Positions 15,840 to 23,826 of a stretch of 64,000 bases of DNA are shown here, piece by piece. Under the pieces are notes generated by a model that was not told where the DNA came from, searched no databases, and saw nothing but the letters and a program-made list of their open reading frames with translations. How positions within the stretch are numbered: position 1 is the stretch's first letter; each line of letters starts with the position of its first letter. Source of the DNA: CAVXEH01 sp963805645. GTDB lineage: Bacteria > Chloroflexota > Limnocylindria > QHBO01. A program made the position numbers and the translations under genes. The DNA lies in contig CAWDVA010000004.1 in the NCBI GenBank assembly GCA_963805645.1, forward strand, positions 124,001 to 188,000. Direction: 5' to 3'.

Positions 15840-16319
15840 ATGAGCGCGCACCGTCCGGACCTCGCCGTCCAGGACTTCTACCCCGATGACGCCGCCCACT
15901 GCTACGGCTGCGGCCACCTCAACGAGCACGGGCACCGATTCCGGACCGTTGCGGTGGGGGACGAGACGCTCACCGAGTTCACGCCCGAGCCGTGGATGAC
16001 GGCGCTGCCGGGCCTCGTGTACGGGGGGCTGATCGCGAGCCTGCTGGACTGCCACTCGACCGGTTCGGCGGCCGTCTTCGCCCTCGCCCGCGAGGGCGAC
16101 GCCATCGGTGCGGGGGAGGCACCGCGCTTCGTCACCCGGCACCTGGCGGTGGACTACCTGGCCCCCACGCCCATGGGTCCACTGCGCGCCGTGGGACGCC
16201 TGGTCGAGGCGACCGACCGCAAGGTCATCGTGGAGAGCACCCTGGAGGCCGATGGCGCCGTGACCGCAAAGGCCCGCGCCGTCCTGATCCGGCTAGAATC
16301 GGCGCCTGGGCCGACGTAG
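15840..16319 (+). CDS. PaaI/4HBT hotdog-fold thioesterase family protein
   Basis: 159 residues. An N-terminal CYGCGHLNEHGHRFR motif typical of small PaaI-like thioesterases is followed by the hotdog core: LVYGGLIASLLDCHSTGSA (central helix with the catalytic region), VTRHLAVDYLAPTPMGP and a closing strand pair. The family hydrolyses acyl-CoA or aryl-CoA thioesters; the substrate is unknown. ATG 15840 appears leaderless, with a -10-like TACGAT six nt before it and no usable ribosome site. The 3' end is unusual: the last 10 nt, including the TAG stop, are the first 10 nt of tRNA-Thr, and the tRNA -10 lies inside the coding region. Confidence 0.8.
   Translation: MSAHRPDLAVQDFYPDDAAHCYGCGHLNEHGHRFRTVAVGDETLTEFTPEPWMTALPGLVYGGLIASLLDCHSTGSAAVFALAREGDAIGAGEAPRFVTRHLAVDYLAPTPMGPLRAVGRLVEATDRKVIVESTLEADGAVTAKARAVLIRLESAPGPT
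16294..16299 (+). promoter_or_regulatory. -10 hexamer TAGAAT for tRNA-Thr, inside the thioesterase gene
   Basis: TAGAAT lies 10 nt before the first base of the mature tRNA, the usual distance. No good -35 is visible. Confidence 0.45.
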
Positions 16320-16381
16320 CTCAACGGTAGAGCAGCGGTTTTGTAAACCGCCGGTTGTGGGTTCGACTCCCTCCGTCGGCT
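16310..16381 (+). tRNA. tRNA-Thr (anticodon TGT)
   Basis: Acceptor GCCGACG (16310-16316) pairs with CGTCGGC (16374-16380), discriminator T16381, followed by an encoded CCA (16382-16384). The anticodon stem GCGGT/ACCGC holds the loop TTTGTAA, giving anticodon TGT, which reads ACA threonine codons. The T arm carries GTTCGAC. Its first 10 bases overlap the end of the thioesterase gene. Confidence 0.95.
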
Positions 16382-16400
16382 CCAGCCTCCTGAGAACGAA

Positions 16401-16456
16401 GACGCCCCGACCGGAATGACGGCCGGGGCGTCAATCGGGGCGTCAATCGGGGCGTC
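16401..16456 (+). repeat. Hairpin plus three tandem copies of a 12-nt repeat behind tRNA-Thr
   Basis: GACGCCCCG (16401-16409) pairs perfectly with CGGGGCGTC at 16424-16432. That second arm then repeats in tandem, CGGGGCGTCAAT at 16424, 16436 and (CGGGGCGTC only) 16448. The 5' arm can thus fold with any of three partners. It probably serves as a tRNA terminator; there is no T-run, and the arm duplication looks like slippage. Confidence 0.65.
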
Positions 16457-16538
16457 ACTGTCCGACGGGTGTGCTGTTCGCTGCCCGACGCAGCCGCCGG
16501 CCTACAATGGGCCTCTCTCCGAGCCGTGGACGAACTGC

Positions 16539-18383
16539 GTGACTGAAGCGTCCCCATCCCACTCCGCGGGTGCCGTCGTGCCCGGCGCGCCGCCGCATCT
16601 CCACCATGGACCCGACACGCATCCAGACCCGGGTGCCGTCGCTCCGCGCGCGCAGCTGGACCGTGCCGTAGCCGCCGTCCACGACAACCGCGACGCCTGG
16701 GTCGCCACGTCTCCGCGCGAGCGGATCATGCTCATCGACCGGCTCGTGCGCGATGTGGCATCGGTCGCCGATGACTGGATCGCCGCCTGCATCGCCGCCG
16801 AGGGCCTCGACCCCAGCGCCCCGGAGTCCGGCGAGGAGGCGCTGGTCGGGCCGTACTTCGTGATCCGCAACCTGCGCCTCCTCCGACGTTCGCTGGAGGC
16901 CATCGATCGTGGGGCTTCGCCGCGCATCCCGGGGCGTGTCACGACGCGGCCGGACGGACAGGTGACCGCCGGCGTCTTCCCCGGATCGTTGCTCGACAGG
17001 CTCTTCTACCCCGGCATCAGCGCCGACGTCTGGATGGAGCCCGGCGTCACGCCCGCGGACCTGGGCGGTACCCAGGCCGCCGCCTACCGCCAGCCCCCGG
17101 CGGGTCGCGTCTGCCTGGTCCTGGGTGCCGGCAACGTCTCCTCCATTGGCCCCATGGACGTGCTGCACAAGCTCTTCGTGGAGAACCGGGTCGTCGTCCT
17201 CAAGACACACCCGGTCAACGGCTACCTTGCGCCCATCCTGGAACGGGGCCTGGGGGCTCTGGTCGAGCGCGGCGTGCTGCGGATCGTGCAGGGCGGCTCC
17301 GGGGAGGGCGCGTACCTCTGCGGCCATCCGGGAATCGACGAGATCCACATCACCGGGTCCGACCGCACCTACGAGGCCATCGTGTTCGGCCCCGGGGATG
17401 AGCGCGAGCGCCGCCGGGAACGGGGCGAGCCGCTGACCACCAAGCGGGTGACTGCGGAGCTCGGCAACGTGAGCCCGGTCATCGTTGTCCCGGGGCGCTG
17501 GAGCCGCCGGGACCTCGAACGCCAGGCGGAGAACGTGGCCTCCATGCTCACCAACAACGCCGGGTTCAACTGCAACGCGGCACGTGTGATCGTCACGAGC
17601 GGGGCATGGCCTCAGCGCGAGGCATTCCTGGACGCGCTCGGACGCCGGCTGGATCGGATCCCTGTCCGCCGTGCCTGGTACCCGGGGGCCGTCGACCGGC
17701 ATGCGATGTTCCTGGCGCGCCACCCGCACGCCCGGCTGTCTCCCGTCGCCTTGCCCGCGGACGCTCCGTCCGGCCCACGGGACGGCTCCATCGCCGACAG
17801 CGGCGCGGACCACCTGCCGTGGACCCTCATCCCGGGGATCGACTCCTCCGACGCCGAGGACCCCTGCTTCACCACCGAGGCCTTCTGCGGGGTCTTCGCG
17901 GAGACCATGCTCGAGGCGGCCGATCCGGCGGCATTCCTGGCCCAGGCGGTGCGCTTCGCGAACGAGACGCTCTGGGGCACCCTGAACGTGACGATCCTCG
18001 TCCACCCGGACACCGAGCGCGAGCCGGAGGTCGCGGCGGCGGTGGATCGCGCCCTTGCCGAGCTGCGCTACGGCACGGTCGCGGTCAATGGCTGGGCGGC
18101 GCTCGGCTACGGGCTGGTGGTCACCCCCTGGGGCGCGTTCCCCGGCTCGACACCCTCGGACGTGCAGTCCGGCATCGGTTTCGTCCACGACACGTTGATG
18201 CTCTCGCGCGCCCAGAAGACGGTTGTCCGAGCTCCCTTCCGGCCGCTCATCAAGCCAGTCTGGTTCGCCGGACACCGGACGACCCACCGCCTTGCCCCGA
18301 GGCTGGCGCAGTTCGAGGCTGCCGGTGGGATGACGGCGGTGGCCATGCTCCCGACCATCGTGGCCCTGGCCGTCCTGGGCTGA
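16539..18383 (+). CDS. NAD(P)-dependent aldehyde dehydrogenase superfamily protein
   Basis: About 614 residues if started at GTG 16539. A TACAAT -10-like box at 16503-16508 makes starts further upstream unlikely. The ALDH fold is visible through LVLGAGNVSSIGPMDVLHKL (cofactor-binding region), an ITGSDRTYEA segment (GS motif), VTAELGNVSPVIV (general-base Glu region) and the catalytic cysteine Cys345 in AGFNCNAARV. It is longer than the usual 480-500 residues, with an unaligned N-terminus of roughly 80 and a C-terminal hydrophobic end. Substrate unknown. It is monocistronic and converges with the MFS gene only 12 nt beyond its stop. Confidence 0.75.
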   Translation: MTEASPSHSAGAVVPGAPPHLHHGPDTHPDPGAVAPRAQLDRAVAAVHDNRDAWVATSPRERIMLIDRLVRDVASVADDWIAACIAAEGLDPSAPESGEEALVGPYFVIRNLRLLRRSLEAIDRGASPRIPGRVTTRPDGQVTAGVFPGSLLDRLFYPGISADVWMEPGVTPADLGGTQAAAYRQPPAGRVCLVLGAGNVSSIGPMDVLHKLFVENRVVVLKTHPVNGYLAPILERGLGALVERGVLRIVQGGSGEGAYLCGHPGIDEIHITGSDRTYEAIVFGPGDERERRRERGEPLTTKRVTAELGNVSPVIVVPGRWSRRDLERQAENVASMLTNNAGFNCNAARVIVTSGAWPQREAFLDALGRRLDRIPVRRAWYPGAVDRHAMFLARHPHARLSPVALPADAPSGPRDGSIADSGADHLPWTLIPGIDSSDAEDPCFTTEAFCGVFAETMLEAADPAAFLAQAVRFANETLWGTLNVTILVHPDTEREPEVAAAVDRALAELRYGTVAVNGWAALGYGLVVTPWGAFPGSTPSDVQSGIGFVHDTLMLSRAQKTVVRAPFRPLIKPVWFAGHRTTHRLAPRLAQFEAAGGMTAVAMLPTIVALAVLG

Positions 18384-18395
18384 GGCGTCCCCGAT

Positions 18396-19664
18396 TCAGC
18401 GGTCCGTGACAGCAGCCACCACCGACGCCTGGTGCCGCCGGGTGAGCAGCCACACGGCGGTCCCGCCCACCACGTAGCCGCTGCCCTGGACCACGAGCAG
18501 GGCAACCACGGGCGCGACCTCGCCGGCGACCCCGGCGAGCAGCGCACCGCACAGCGAGCCAACGGCGGACAGGGCGGTGAGGGTACCCACCACGCGGCCC
18601 CGGTGGGAATCCGCGCTGAAGACCTGCTGCAGCGTCATGCGGGCTGCACCCATCGCCGCGCCCGGGACGCCGACGATGGTGATGACCACGAGCGCAACCC
18701 AGATGTGCGGGTAGATGGCCGGGTAGGTGAAGAGCCCCAGGTCGATCACCCCAAACAGCAGCGCCCCCCAGTAGAGCAGCCGCACCGGGTCGATCCGCGA
18801 TCCCAGCCGGCCGATCACGATTGCCCCTGCCAGACCGCCGATCGCCTGCGCCGAGAGCAGCGCCCCGTAGCCGGCGGCATTCGAGTGCAGGGCGTCCTCG
18901 ACCCACGGAACGAAGAGGGTGATGGTCAGCCCCTCGCCGATGGCGGTGATGATCATGAAGACCAGCAGCGCGCGCAGGACCCGGGAGCCAAGGATGACGC
19001 GCAGGCCGTCGCGCCACTCTCCGATGAGGCGGCCCCACGCGCCGAGCGCCTGTGCCTCCAGGGATTCGTCGGCCGCTGAACGCGGACGCTCCGGTGGCTT
19101 GTACCGGATGAGGAAGATCAGGCCCGCGGAGACGAGGAACGACGCCCCGTCAAGAATGGCGACCAGCGGGAGGCCGCCGATCGCCACCACGACCCCGGCG
19201 ATGGCCGGGCCGATCAGCCGCGAAAGATGCCGGCTGACGCCCGTGAGGGCGTTCGCCGTGACCAGCTGTTCCTGGCCGCCGACGAGGAGGTTCGGCACGA
19301 TCGCGACCTCGGCCGGCGTGAAGAGCTGCTCTACCGCGCTCTGGCTGAAGAGGACCACGTAGGCGATCCACACGCCCAGCGCCTGGAGGCCAATGAGTGG
19401 CACGAGGAGGAGGGCGAGGATGATGTTGACCGCCACCATCAGGCGCCGGCGCTCCCATCGGTCCACGTACACGCCGGCGACGGAGCCGAACAGGATTGAC
19501 GGGACCAGGAAGGCGACCGGGACCCCCGCGATGGCCAGCGTCGAGCCGGTCATGCGGTAGATCTCCACCGGCAGTCCCACGATGAGGAACCAGTCGCCGA
19601 TCATGGAGATCATCCCGCCAACCCACAGGAGCGCGAAGTTGCGCTGGCGGAGGACCTGGAGCAT
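18396..19664 (-). CDS. Major facilitator superfamily transporter (MFS_3/enterobactin-exporter-like)
   Basis: 422 residues from ATG 19664-19662. About twelve hydrophobic segments; the start LRQRNFALLWVGGMISMIGDW is typical of the MFS_3 family of drug or siderophore exporters. An intracellular GVYVDRWERRR loop between helices 2 and 3 corresponds to the classical MFS loop motif, and SRHLSRLIGPAIAGV is the family's helix-5 region. An efflux role is likely; the substrate cannot be predicted. It is divergent from the methyltransferase gene with a 56-nt shared promoter region. Confidence 0.83.
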   Translation of the reverse strand: MLQVLRQRNFALLWVGGMISMIGDWFLIVGLPVEIYRMTGSTLAIAGVPVAFLVPSILFGSVAGVYVDRWERRRLMVAVNIILALLLVPLIGLQALGVWIAYVVLFSQSAVEQLFTPAEVAIVPNLLVGGQEQLVTANALTGVSRHLSRLIGPAIAGVVVAIGGLPLVAILDGASFLVSAGLIFLIRYKPPERPRSAADESLEAQALGAWGRLIGEWRDGLRVILGSRVLRALLVFMIITAIGEGLTITLFVPWVEDALHSNAAGYGALLSAQAIGGLAGAIVIGRLGSRIDPVRLLYWGALLFGVIDLGLFTYPAIYPHIWVALVVITIVGVPGAAMGAARMTLQQVFSADSHRGRVVGTLTALSAVGSLCGALLAGVAGEVAPVVALLVVQGSGYVVGGTAVWLLTRRHQASVVAAVTDR

Positions 19665-19720
19665 CGGACGGATTATGCGGGACGGCCGGGCGTAGGCTTG
19701 GACCCGCAGGAGGAGCAACC

Positions 19721-20323
19721 ATGACCGAGCGGACTCGCAGCGAGCGGCAGGCGTTGTGGGATGAGCTGCATCGCGAGCGCGAGATCGAATCGGACGAACC
19801 GGACGCCACGCTCGTGGCACAGCTGTCCGGACTGAAGCCGGGACGCGTCCTTGACGTCGCCTGCGGGAGCGGGACGAACGCGGTCTGGATGGCGAGCGCG
19901 GGCTGGCGGGTGACCGGCGTCGACTGGTCCGCGGTGGCCCTGGAGAAGGCACGTGCGCGGGCGTCGCGCGCAGGCGTCGAGGCGGAATGGATACAGGCGG
20001 ACCTGCTCGACTGGACACCGCCGCATGACGCGTTCGATCTCGTGACCGTCCTCTTCCTCCATCTCGTGCAGGACGAGCGTCGAATGGCCTACGCCGCGGC
20101 AGCGCATGCGGTGGCGCCGGGCGGGCATCTCCTCGTCATCGGGCACGACATGACGCACGATGGTCCCGGTCCGGAGGCCGAGCGGCGATTCATCTCCGCC
20201 GAGCTCGGCGCGGAGATCTCCGAAATGGTTCCCGGCATGGTGATCGAGGAGGCCGTGGCCCGGCGCCGCGGCCCCGGAGTGGTCGACGCCATCCTGCGCA
20301 TGAGACGCGAACGGATCGGTTGA
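19721..20323 (+). CDS. Class I SAM-dependent methyltransferase
   Basis: 200 residues, ATG behind AGGAGGAG. A Rossmann-type methyltransferase domain covers most of the protein: motif I VLDVACGSGTNAVWMA (about residues 45-60), the acidic end of strand 2 (TGVDWSAVAL), QADLLDW (motif II region) and FDLVTVLFLHL (post-II). It resembles tellurite-resistance TehB-like and small-molecule methyltransferases; no substrate-specific motif is seen. The stop TGA lies inside a -35 box (TTGAGG) for the downstream tRNA genes. Confidence 0.82.
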   Translation: MTERTRSERQALWDELHREREIESDEPDATLVAQLSGLKPGRVLDVACGSGTNAVWMASAGWRVTGVDWSAVALEKARARASRAGVEAEWIQADLLDWTPPHDAFDLVTVLFLHLVQDERRMAYAAAAHAVAPGGHLLVIGHDMTHDGPGPEAERRFISAELGAEISEMVPGMVIEEAVARRRGPGVVDAILRMRRERIG

Positions 20324-20348
20324 GGGGGTGACGGGCGTTCGCTATACT
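20320..20348 (+). promoter_or_regulatory. Promoter of the tRNA-Tyr/tRNA-Thr pair
   Basis: TTGAGG (20320-20325), 17-nt spacer, TATACT (20343-20348). The -35 overlaps the methyltransferase stop codon. Transcription would begin about 45 nt before the mature tRNA-Tyr. Confidence 0.7.
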
Positions 20349-20396
20349 CGCGGCCGGTCGGTATCGGTGTGCGCCGTGCCGGCTGTCGTGATCTGT

Positions 20397-20479
20397 GGGT
20401 AGGTTGAGCAGGTGGTGAGCTCTGCTGACTGTAGATCAGCCGTCGAGAGACTGTGGGGGTTCGATTCCCTCCCTGCCCA
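20397..20479 (+). tRNA. tRNA-Tyr (anticodon GTA)
   Basis: Acceptor GGGTAGG (20397-20403) pairs with CCTGCCC (20472-20478) with one G-U, discriminator A20479, encoded CCA to 20482. The anticodon loop CTGTAGA gives GTA, and a long variable arm is present, as expected for a bacterial class II tRNA-Tyr. T arm GGGGG/CCCTC around TTCGATT. Confidence 0.93.
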
Positions 20480-20531
20480 CCAGCACCACGACAGACACCC
20501 CGGTGACGAGGCCGAAGGATCCGCTGCACGG

Positions 20532-20604
20532 GCCCACGTAGCTCAGTAGGCAGAGCACTTCCTTGGTAAGGAAGAGGTCTCCGGTTCGAGCCCGGACGTG
20601 GGCT
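20532..20604 (+). tRNA. tRNA-Thr (anticodon GGT)
   Basis: Acceptor GCCCACG (20532-20538) pairs with CGTGGGC (20597-20603), discriminator T20604, encoded CCA at 20605-20607. The anticodon loop TTGGTAA gives GGT, reading ACC/ACU threonine codons. It lies 49 nt behind tRNA-Tyr and is probably cotranscribed. Confidence 0.95.
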
Positions 20605-20637
20605 CCATTCCTCAGGTGATGGATTGGCCGGCCCGAG

Positions 20638-20715
20638 GCGCAGATTTGCGTAGGATTACGCACGGTTGCGTGATTCGCCGTGACGCAACACAATCTGCGC
20701 GGCCCACTATTGCGC
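20638..20715 (+). repeat. Nested inverted repeat built from TGCGT/ACGCA units upstream of a membrane-protein gene
   Basis: Outer arms GCGCAGATT (20638-20646) and AATCTGCGC (20692-20700) are perfect. Inside, TGCGT (20647-20651) can pair with ACGCA (20683-20687), and ACGCA (20658-20662) with TGCGT (20667-20671) across a CGGT tetraloop. Another TTGCGCA follows at 20710. It lies between tRNA-Thr and the GTG at 20783, so it could be the tRNA terminator, an RNA element in the leader of the next gene, or a multi-site operator. The rest of the 175-nt gap shows nothing else. Confidence 0.6.
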
Positions 20716-20782
20716 AGCCCGCGACGATACCGCGCGCCCCGCGACCCGGTGACGCGCGCAGCCTGAGGAGGCGGCACCGGCA

Positions 20783-21874
20783 GTGAACCCCAACGTCGTT
20801 CTACCCTTCTGCTCGTCTGCCCTGAGCTTCGTGTTCGCCATCATGGTTGGCGACCAGTGGCTGCGGCGGCGACAGCCCTACCAGCTGGTCTGGACCATTG
20901 GTCTGCTGTGGTATGGGATCAGCGCCGGCACCGAGTTCCTGGGTGGGTGGCTGGGCTGGAGCGAGCCGCTTTACCGCGCCTGGTACCTCATCGGCGCGAT
21001 CTACGTGGCCGGCTGGCTGGGACTCGGGACCGTCTTCCTCCTGTCGCGCACCCGGTTCGGGTTCGCCTTCGCCTTCTCAGTGCTCCTGGCCGGCCTGTTC
21101 ACGTATCTCTCGGACGTGAAGTACCACTACGCGAACTCCGGGGCCGCGCCATTCATCTACTTCGGGATCGCCCTCCTGGCAGCCATCGTGATCACGGTGC
21201 TGACCATCCGACGTGACGAGCGGTGGGCAGCCGTCGCCGCCGTGGTGATGACCGGCGGCAGCCTGGCGGCCCTGGTCATGATGCTCACTGTCCAGCTGCC
21301 GGCGCCTGGCTTCGTGGTGGATCCCGCCACCCACATCCCCACCGGCGAGCTGTTCCCCGGCTATCTTCGCCTGCTGACGCCGTTCTTCAACGTCACGGGC
21401 GCCTTCGCGCTGGGCTTCGGTGCGCTGTACAGCGCCTACGTCTTCATGCCCAAGGTGCGCGTCATCCGGTACTCGCTGCGGAACCAGTCAGCCGCGGGGC
21501 TGGTGGGCAACCTGCTGCTGATGCCGATTGCCGTCGTGGTCAACTTCGCCGTGTCACTCCCCGGCGCGGTGGTGGCGCTGTTCACCGGGCGTCTCTCCAG
21601 CCGGGTGCCGGCGACCATCCTGATCGCCATCGGCGCCATCATTCCGGCCTATACCAGCGGCGCGAACCGGTTCGGCAACACGAGCGGGTTCTTCATCGGC
21701 GAGTTTCTGGGCGTGCTCTTCATCTTCCTGGGCTTCCTGGTGAGCATCGAGGTCTTCAGCGACGTGCGCCTTCCGTTCACACGGGTGGTGCTGCTGCGAC
21801 GGGGCCAGCCGATGGGGGACGTCCCGGCGGCCGGCGAGGTCACCGCCGCCCCGCGAGGTGCGGCCGGCCGATAG
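20783..21874 (+). CDS. Multi-pass membrane protein of unknown function
   Basis: 363 residues, GTG start behind GAGGAGG (20765-20771). Roughly nine or ten hydrophobic segments cover almost the whole length, with short loops. One longer outside loop near residues 170-190 contains LPAPGFVVDPATHIPTGELF. A GANRFGNTSGFFIGEFLG segment near the end is the most distinctive motif. The C-terminal 25 residues are polar and Ala/Gly-rich. I do not recognise a family; there are no transporter signatures, catalytic residues or haem ligands. It is a single gene between the nested inverted repeat and the rpmG promoter. Confidence 0.65.
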   Translation: MNPNVVLPFCSSALSFVFAIMVGDQWLRRRQPYQLVWTIGLLWYGISAGTEFLGGWLGWSEPLYRAWYLIGAIYVAGWLGLGTVFLLSRTRFGFAFAFSVLLAGLFTYLSDVKYHYANSGAAPFIYFGIALLAAIVITVLTIRRDERWAAVAAVVMTGGSLAALVMMLTVQLPAPGFVVDPATHIPTGELFPGYLRLLTPFFNVTGAFALGFGALYSAYVFMPKVRVIRYSLRNQSAAGLVGNLLLMPIAVVVNFAVSLPGAVVALFTGRLSSRVPATILIAIGAIIPAYTSGANRFGNTSGFFIGEFLGVLFIFLGFLVSIEVFSDVRLPFTRVVLLRRGQPMGDVPAAGEVTAAPRGAAGR

Positions 21875-21899
21875 GGTCCGCGCCCGGCTCGTCGTCGCG

Positions 21900-21928
21900 T
21901 TGACAGGCGGGGGTCCCGACCATAGAAT
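21900..21928 (+). promoter_or_regulatory. Sigma-70-type promoter of rpmG-tRNA-Trp-secE-nusG
   Basis: TTGACA (21900-21905), 17-nt spacer, TAGAAT (21923-21928), a near-consensus promoter about 70 nt upstream of rpmG. Confidence 0.82.
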
Positions 21929-22006
21929 CACGGGGCTTCCCCGAGGTAACCGGCCCTAGAGTCCCGTGTCCGCCGCTGCGGGGGAGCGGAGAAGGAAGAA
22001 CCACAC

Positions 22007-22171
22007 GTGGCCAAGGCCGAGAACCGACCCGTCATCTCGCTGGCGTGCACGACCTGCAAGGAGCGCACGTACAGCACGCGGAAGAACAAGAAGAACGACC
22101 CGGGGCGCCTGGAGCTCAACAAGTACTGCCCACGCTGCCGCCAGCACACGCTGCACCGGGAGACGAAGTAG
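22007..22171 (+). CDS. rpmG: 50S ribosomal protein L33
   Basis: 54 residues from GTG 22007 to TAG 22171, with GGAGAAGGAAG in front. Two CxxC pairs (CTTCKE and CPRCRQ) mark the zinc-binding form of L33. The core TYSTRKNKKNDPGRLELNKYC is the family signature, and the protein ends HTLHRETK. L33 sits near the ribosomal E site. The order rpmG, tRNA-Trp, secE, nusG is a well-known bacterial arrangement and supports the call. Confidence 0.95.
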   Translation: MAKAENRPVISLACTTCKERTYSTRKNKKNDPGRLELNKYCPRCRQHTLHRETK

Positions 22172-22204
22172 GCTAGCCATTGGCGGTGGGGCTGCGCCAT
22201 CGGT

Positions 22205-22277
22205 AGGGGTGTAGCTCAACTGGTAGAGCACTGGTCTCCAAAACCAGCGGTTGCAGGTTCGAGTCCTGTCGCCCCTG
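22205..22277 (+). tRNA. tRNA-Trp (anticodon CCA)
   Basis: Acceptor AGGGGTG (22205-22211) pairs with CGCCCCT (22270-22276), discriminator G22277, encoded CCA at 22278-22280. Anticodon loop CTCCAAA gives CCA for UGG. It lies 33 nt after rpmG and before secE in the same transcript. Confidence 0.96.
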
Positions 22278-22342
22278 CCAGACCATCCGGCGCCACCGCA
22301 GCATCAGACCAAGCCCGTACGAAACGAAGAGCCGAACGAATC

Positions 22343-22528
22343 GTGATCCAGGGAATCCGCACCTATCTCGAGGAGAGCTGGGCAGAGCTCAGGAAGGTCT
22401 CCTGGCCGGACCGCCAGACGGTGGTCAACCTGACGCTGATCGTCATCGCTGTCAGCATCGCCATCGGGGCCTACATCGCGATCCTGGATCAGGTCATGCA
22501 CTTCGCGCTCTCGCAGGTGTTCAAGTGA
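22343..22528 (+). CDS. secE: Protein translocase subunit SecE
   Basis: 61 residues from GTG 22343. The short single-helix form of SecE: an amphipathic start (YLEESWAELRKVSWPDRQ, with the KVSWP motif typical of the family) and one membrane helix (about 30-50). It clamps the SecYEG channel in the inner membrane. Its stop overlaps the nusG GTG (GTGA), so the two are translationally coupled. Confidence 0.93.
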   Translation: MIQGIRTYLEESWAELRKVSWPDRQTVVNLTLIVIAVSIAIGAYIAILDQVMHFALSQVFK

Positions 22529-23307
22529 GCGACAAGAAGTCCCGCCGCGATGCGGTTGCGACCGAGGAGACCGAGGCGACCCGGGTGACCGAGGCGACCG
22601 ACACCGGAGCCGCGGATGCGATCGAGACGACCGAGGCCACCGAGGAGGCCGCGCCGGAGGCGAAGGCCGACGAGTCCGCCGCCGCGCCATCGGCCCCGGA
22701 TGCCCAGGTGAACGAGGCCCGGCAGGCCGCGCGACTGTCGCGCGAGGCGCCGCGCGTGGGCGACATGCCCGACGACGAGCGTTCGCGCAAGCAGTGGTAC
22801 GTGATCCACACCTACTCCGGGTACGAGAACAAGGTGAAGGCCAACCTCGAGCACCGCATCGAGTCGATGGGCGTCGAGGACCAGATCTTCCAGGTGCTCG
22901 TCCCCATGGAGGAGGAGATCGAGATCAAGAACGGCCAGCGGCAGACCGTCAACAAGAAGGTCTTCCCCGGCTACGTCCTGGTCGAGATGGTGATGAGCGA
23001 CGAGAGCTGGTACGTGGTGCGCAACACCCCGGGCGTCACCAGCTTCGTGGGATCGGGCAACCGACCCACGCCGCTCGACGAGACCGAGGTAAAGAAGATC
23101 CTCAAGCAGATGGGGGTCGAGACGCCCAAGTTCAAGGTCCAGTTCACCAAGGGCCAGAGCGTGCGCGTCAACGACGGGCCGTTTGCGGAGTTCATTGGCA
23201 CCGTCGACGAGGTCAATCCCGAGCGCAACAAGGTCAAGGTGCTCGTCAGCATCTTCGGCCGCGAGACGCCCGTGGAGCTCGACTTCCTGCAGATCGAGAA
23301 GCTCTAG
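22525..23307 (+). CDS. nusG: Transcription termination/antitermination protein NusG
   Basis: 260 residues, about 80 more than E. coli NusG because of an N-terminal extension rich in Glu, Thr and Ala (EETEATRVTEATD and similar). The NGN domain begins at about residue 90 (KQWYVIHTYSGYENKVKANL). The KOW domain at the C-terminus contains GQSVRVNDGPFAEFIGTVDE. NusG binds RNA polymerase and links it to Rho or ribosomal protein S10. Acidic extensions of this kind are common in high-GC lineages and are probably disordered. Confidence 0.94.
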   Translation: MSDKKSRRDAVATEETEATRVTEATDTGAADAIETTEATEEAAPEAKADESAAAPSAPDAQVNEARQAARLSREAPRVGDMPDDERSRKQWYVIHTYSGYENKVKANLEHRIESMGVEDQIFQVLVPMEEEIEIKNGQRQTVNKKVFPGYVLVEMVMSDESWYVVRNTPGVTSFVGSGNRPTPLDETEVKKILKQMGVETPKFKVQFTKGQSVRVNDGPFAEFIGTVDEVNPERNKVKVLVSIFGRETPVELDFLQIEKL

Positions 23308-23397
23308 CAGCCAGCACACCGATGGCGGCCCGTCCGGCCGTCTGAGCAGCGAGAGGGAGGGGCGTGAACCGCCCCGCTTGAACCTCGGAGGAAGTAC

Positions 23398-23826
23398 ATG
23401 GCGAAGAAGGTTCGCGCGATCCTGAAGGTGCAGGCGCCCGCGGGCAAGGCGACCGCCGCACCGCCGGTGGGCCCGGCCCTGGGCCAGCACGGGATCAACA
23501 TCATGGAGTTCATCAAGGCCTTCAACGAGCGGACGGCCAGCCTCGCCGGCTACGTCGTTCCCGCGGAGATCACCGTCTTCGAGGACCGCTCGTTCACCTT
23601 CGTGACGAAGGCTCCGCTGGCCGCCGCGCTCCTGAAGCGGGCGGCAGGCGTCGACTCAGGCTCGTCGGAGCCCAACCGCGAGAAGGTCGGATCCGTGACC
23701 CAGGCGCAGCTGCGCGAGATCGCGGAGACGAAGATGCCCGACCTCAACGCGAATGACATCGAGCACGCCATGCGGATCATCGCGGGCACCGCGCGCAGCA
23801 TGGGCATCGAGGTGAGCGAGCGATGA
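23398..23826 (+). CDS. rplK: 50S ribosomal protein L11
   Basis: 142 residues, ATG behind GGAGGAAG. The N-terminal domain has KVQAPAGKATAAPPVGPALGQHG, the proline-rich thiostrepton-loop region. The C-terminal rRNA-binding domain has LNANDIEHAMRIIAGTARSMGI. L11 forms the GTPase-associated centre of the 50S subunit with L10 and L12. The stop overlaps the rplA ATG by 4 nt. Confidence 0.97.
   Translation: MAKKVRAILKVQAPAGKATAAPPVGPALGQHGINIMEFIKAFNERTASLAGYVVPAEITVFEDRSFTFVTKAPLAAALLKRAAGVDSGSSEPNREKVGSVTQAQLREIAETKMPDLNANDIEHAMRIIAGTARSMGIEVSER

Noticed and set aside
16424..16456. Tandem repeats considered as a CRISPR or VNTR array
   Set aside because: Units are 12 nt without spacers, only three copies, and each is complementary to a nearby hairpin arm, so a terminator-related duplication is a better explanation.
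20397..20715. tRNA pair plus inverted repeat as an integration site of a mobile element
   Set aside because: No integrase, no direct repeat of a tRNA 3' end and no change in gene style on either side.
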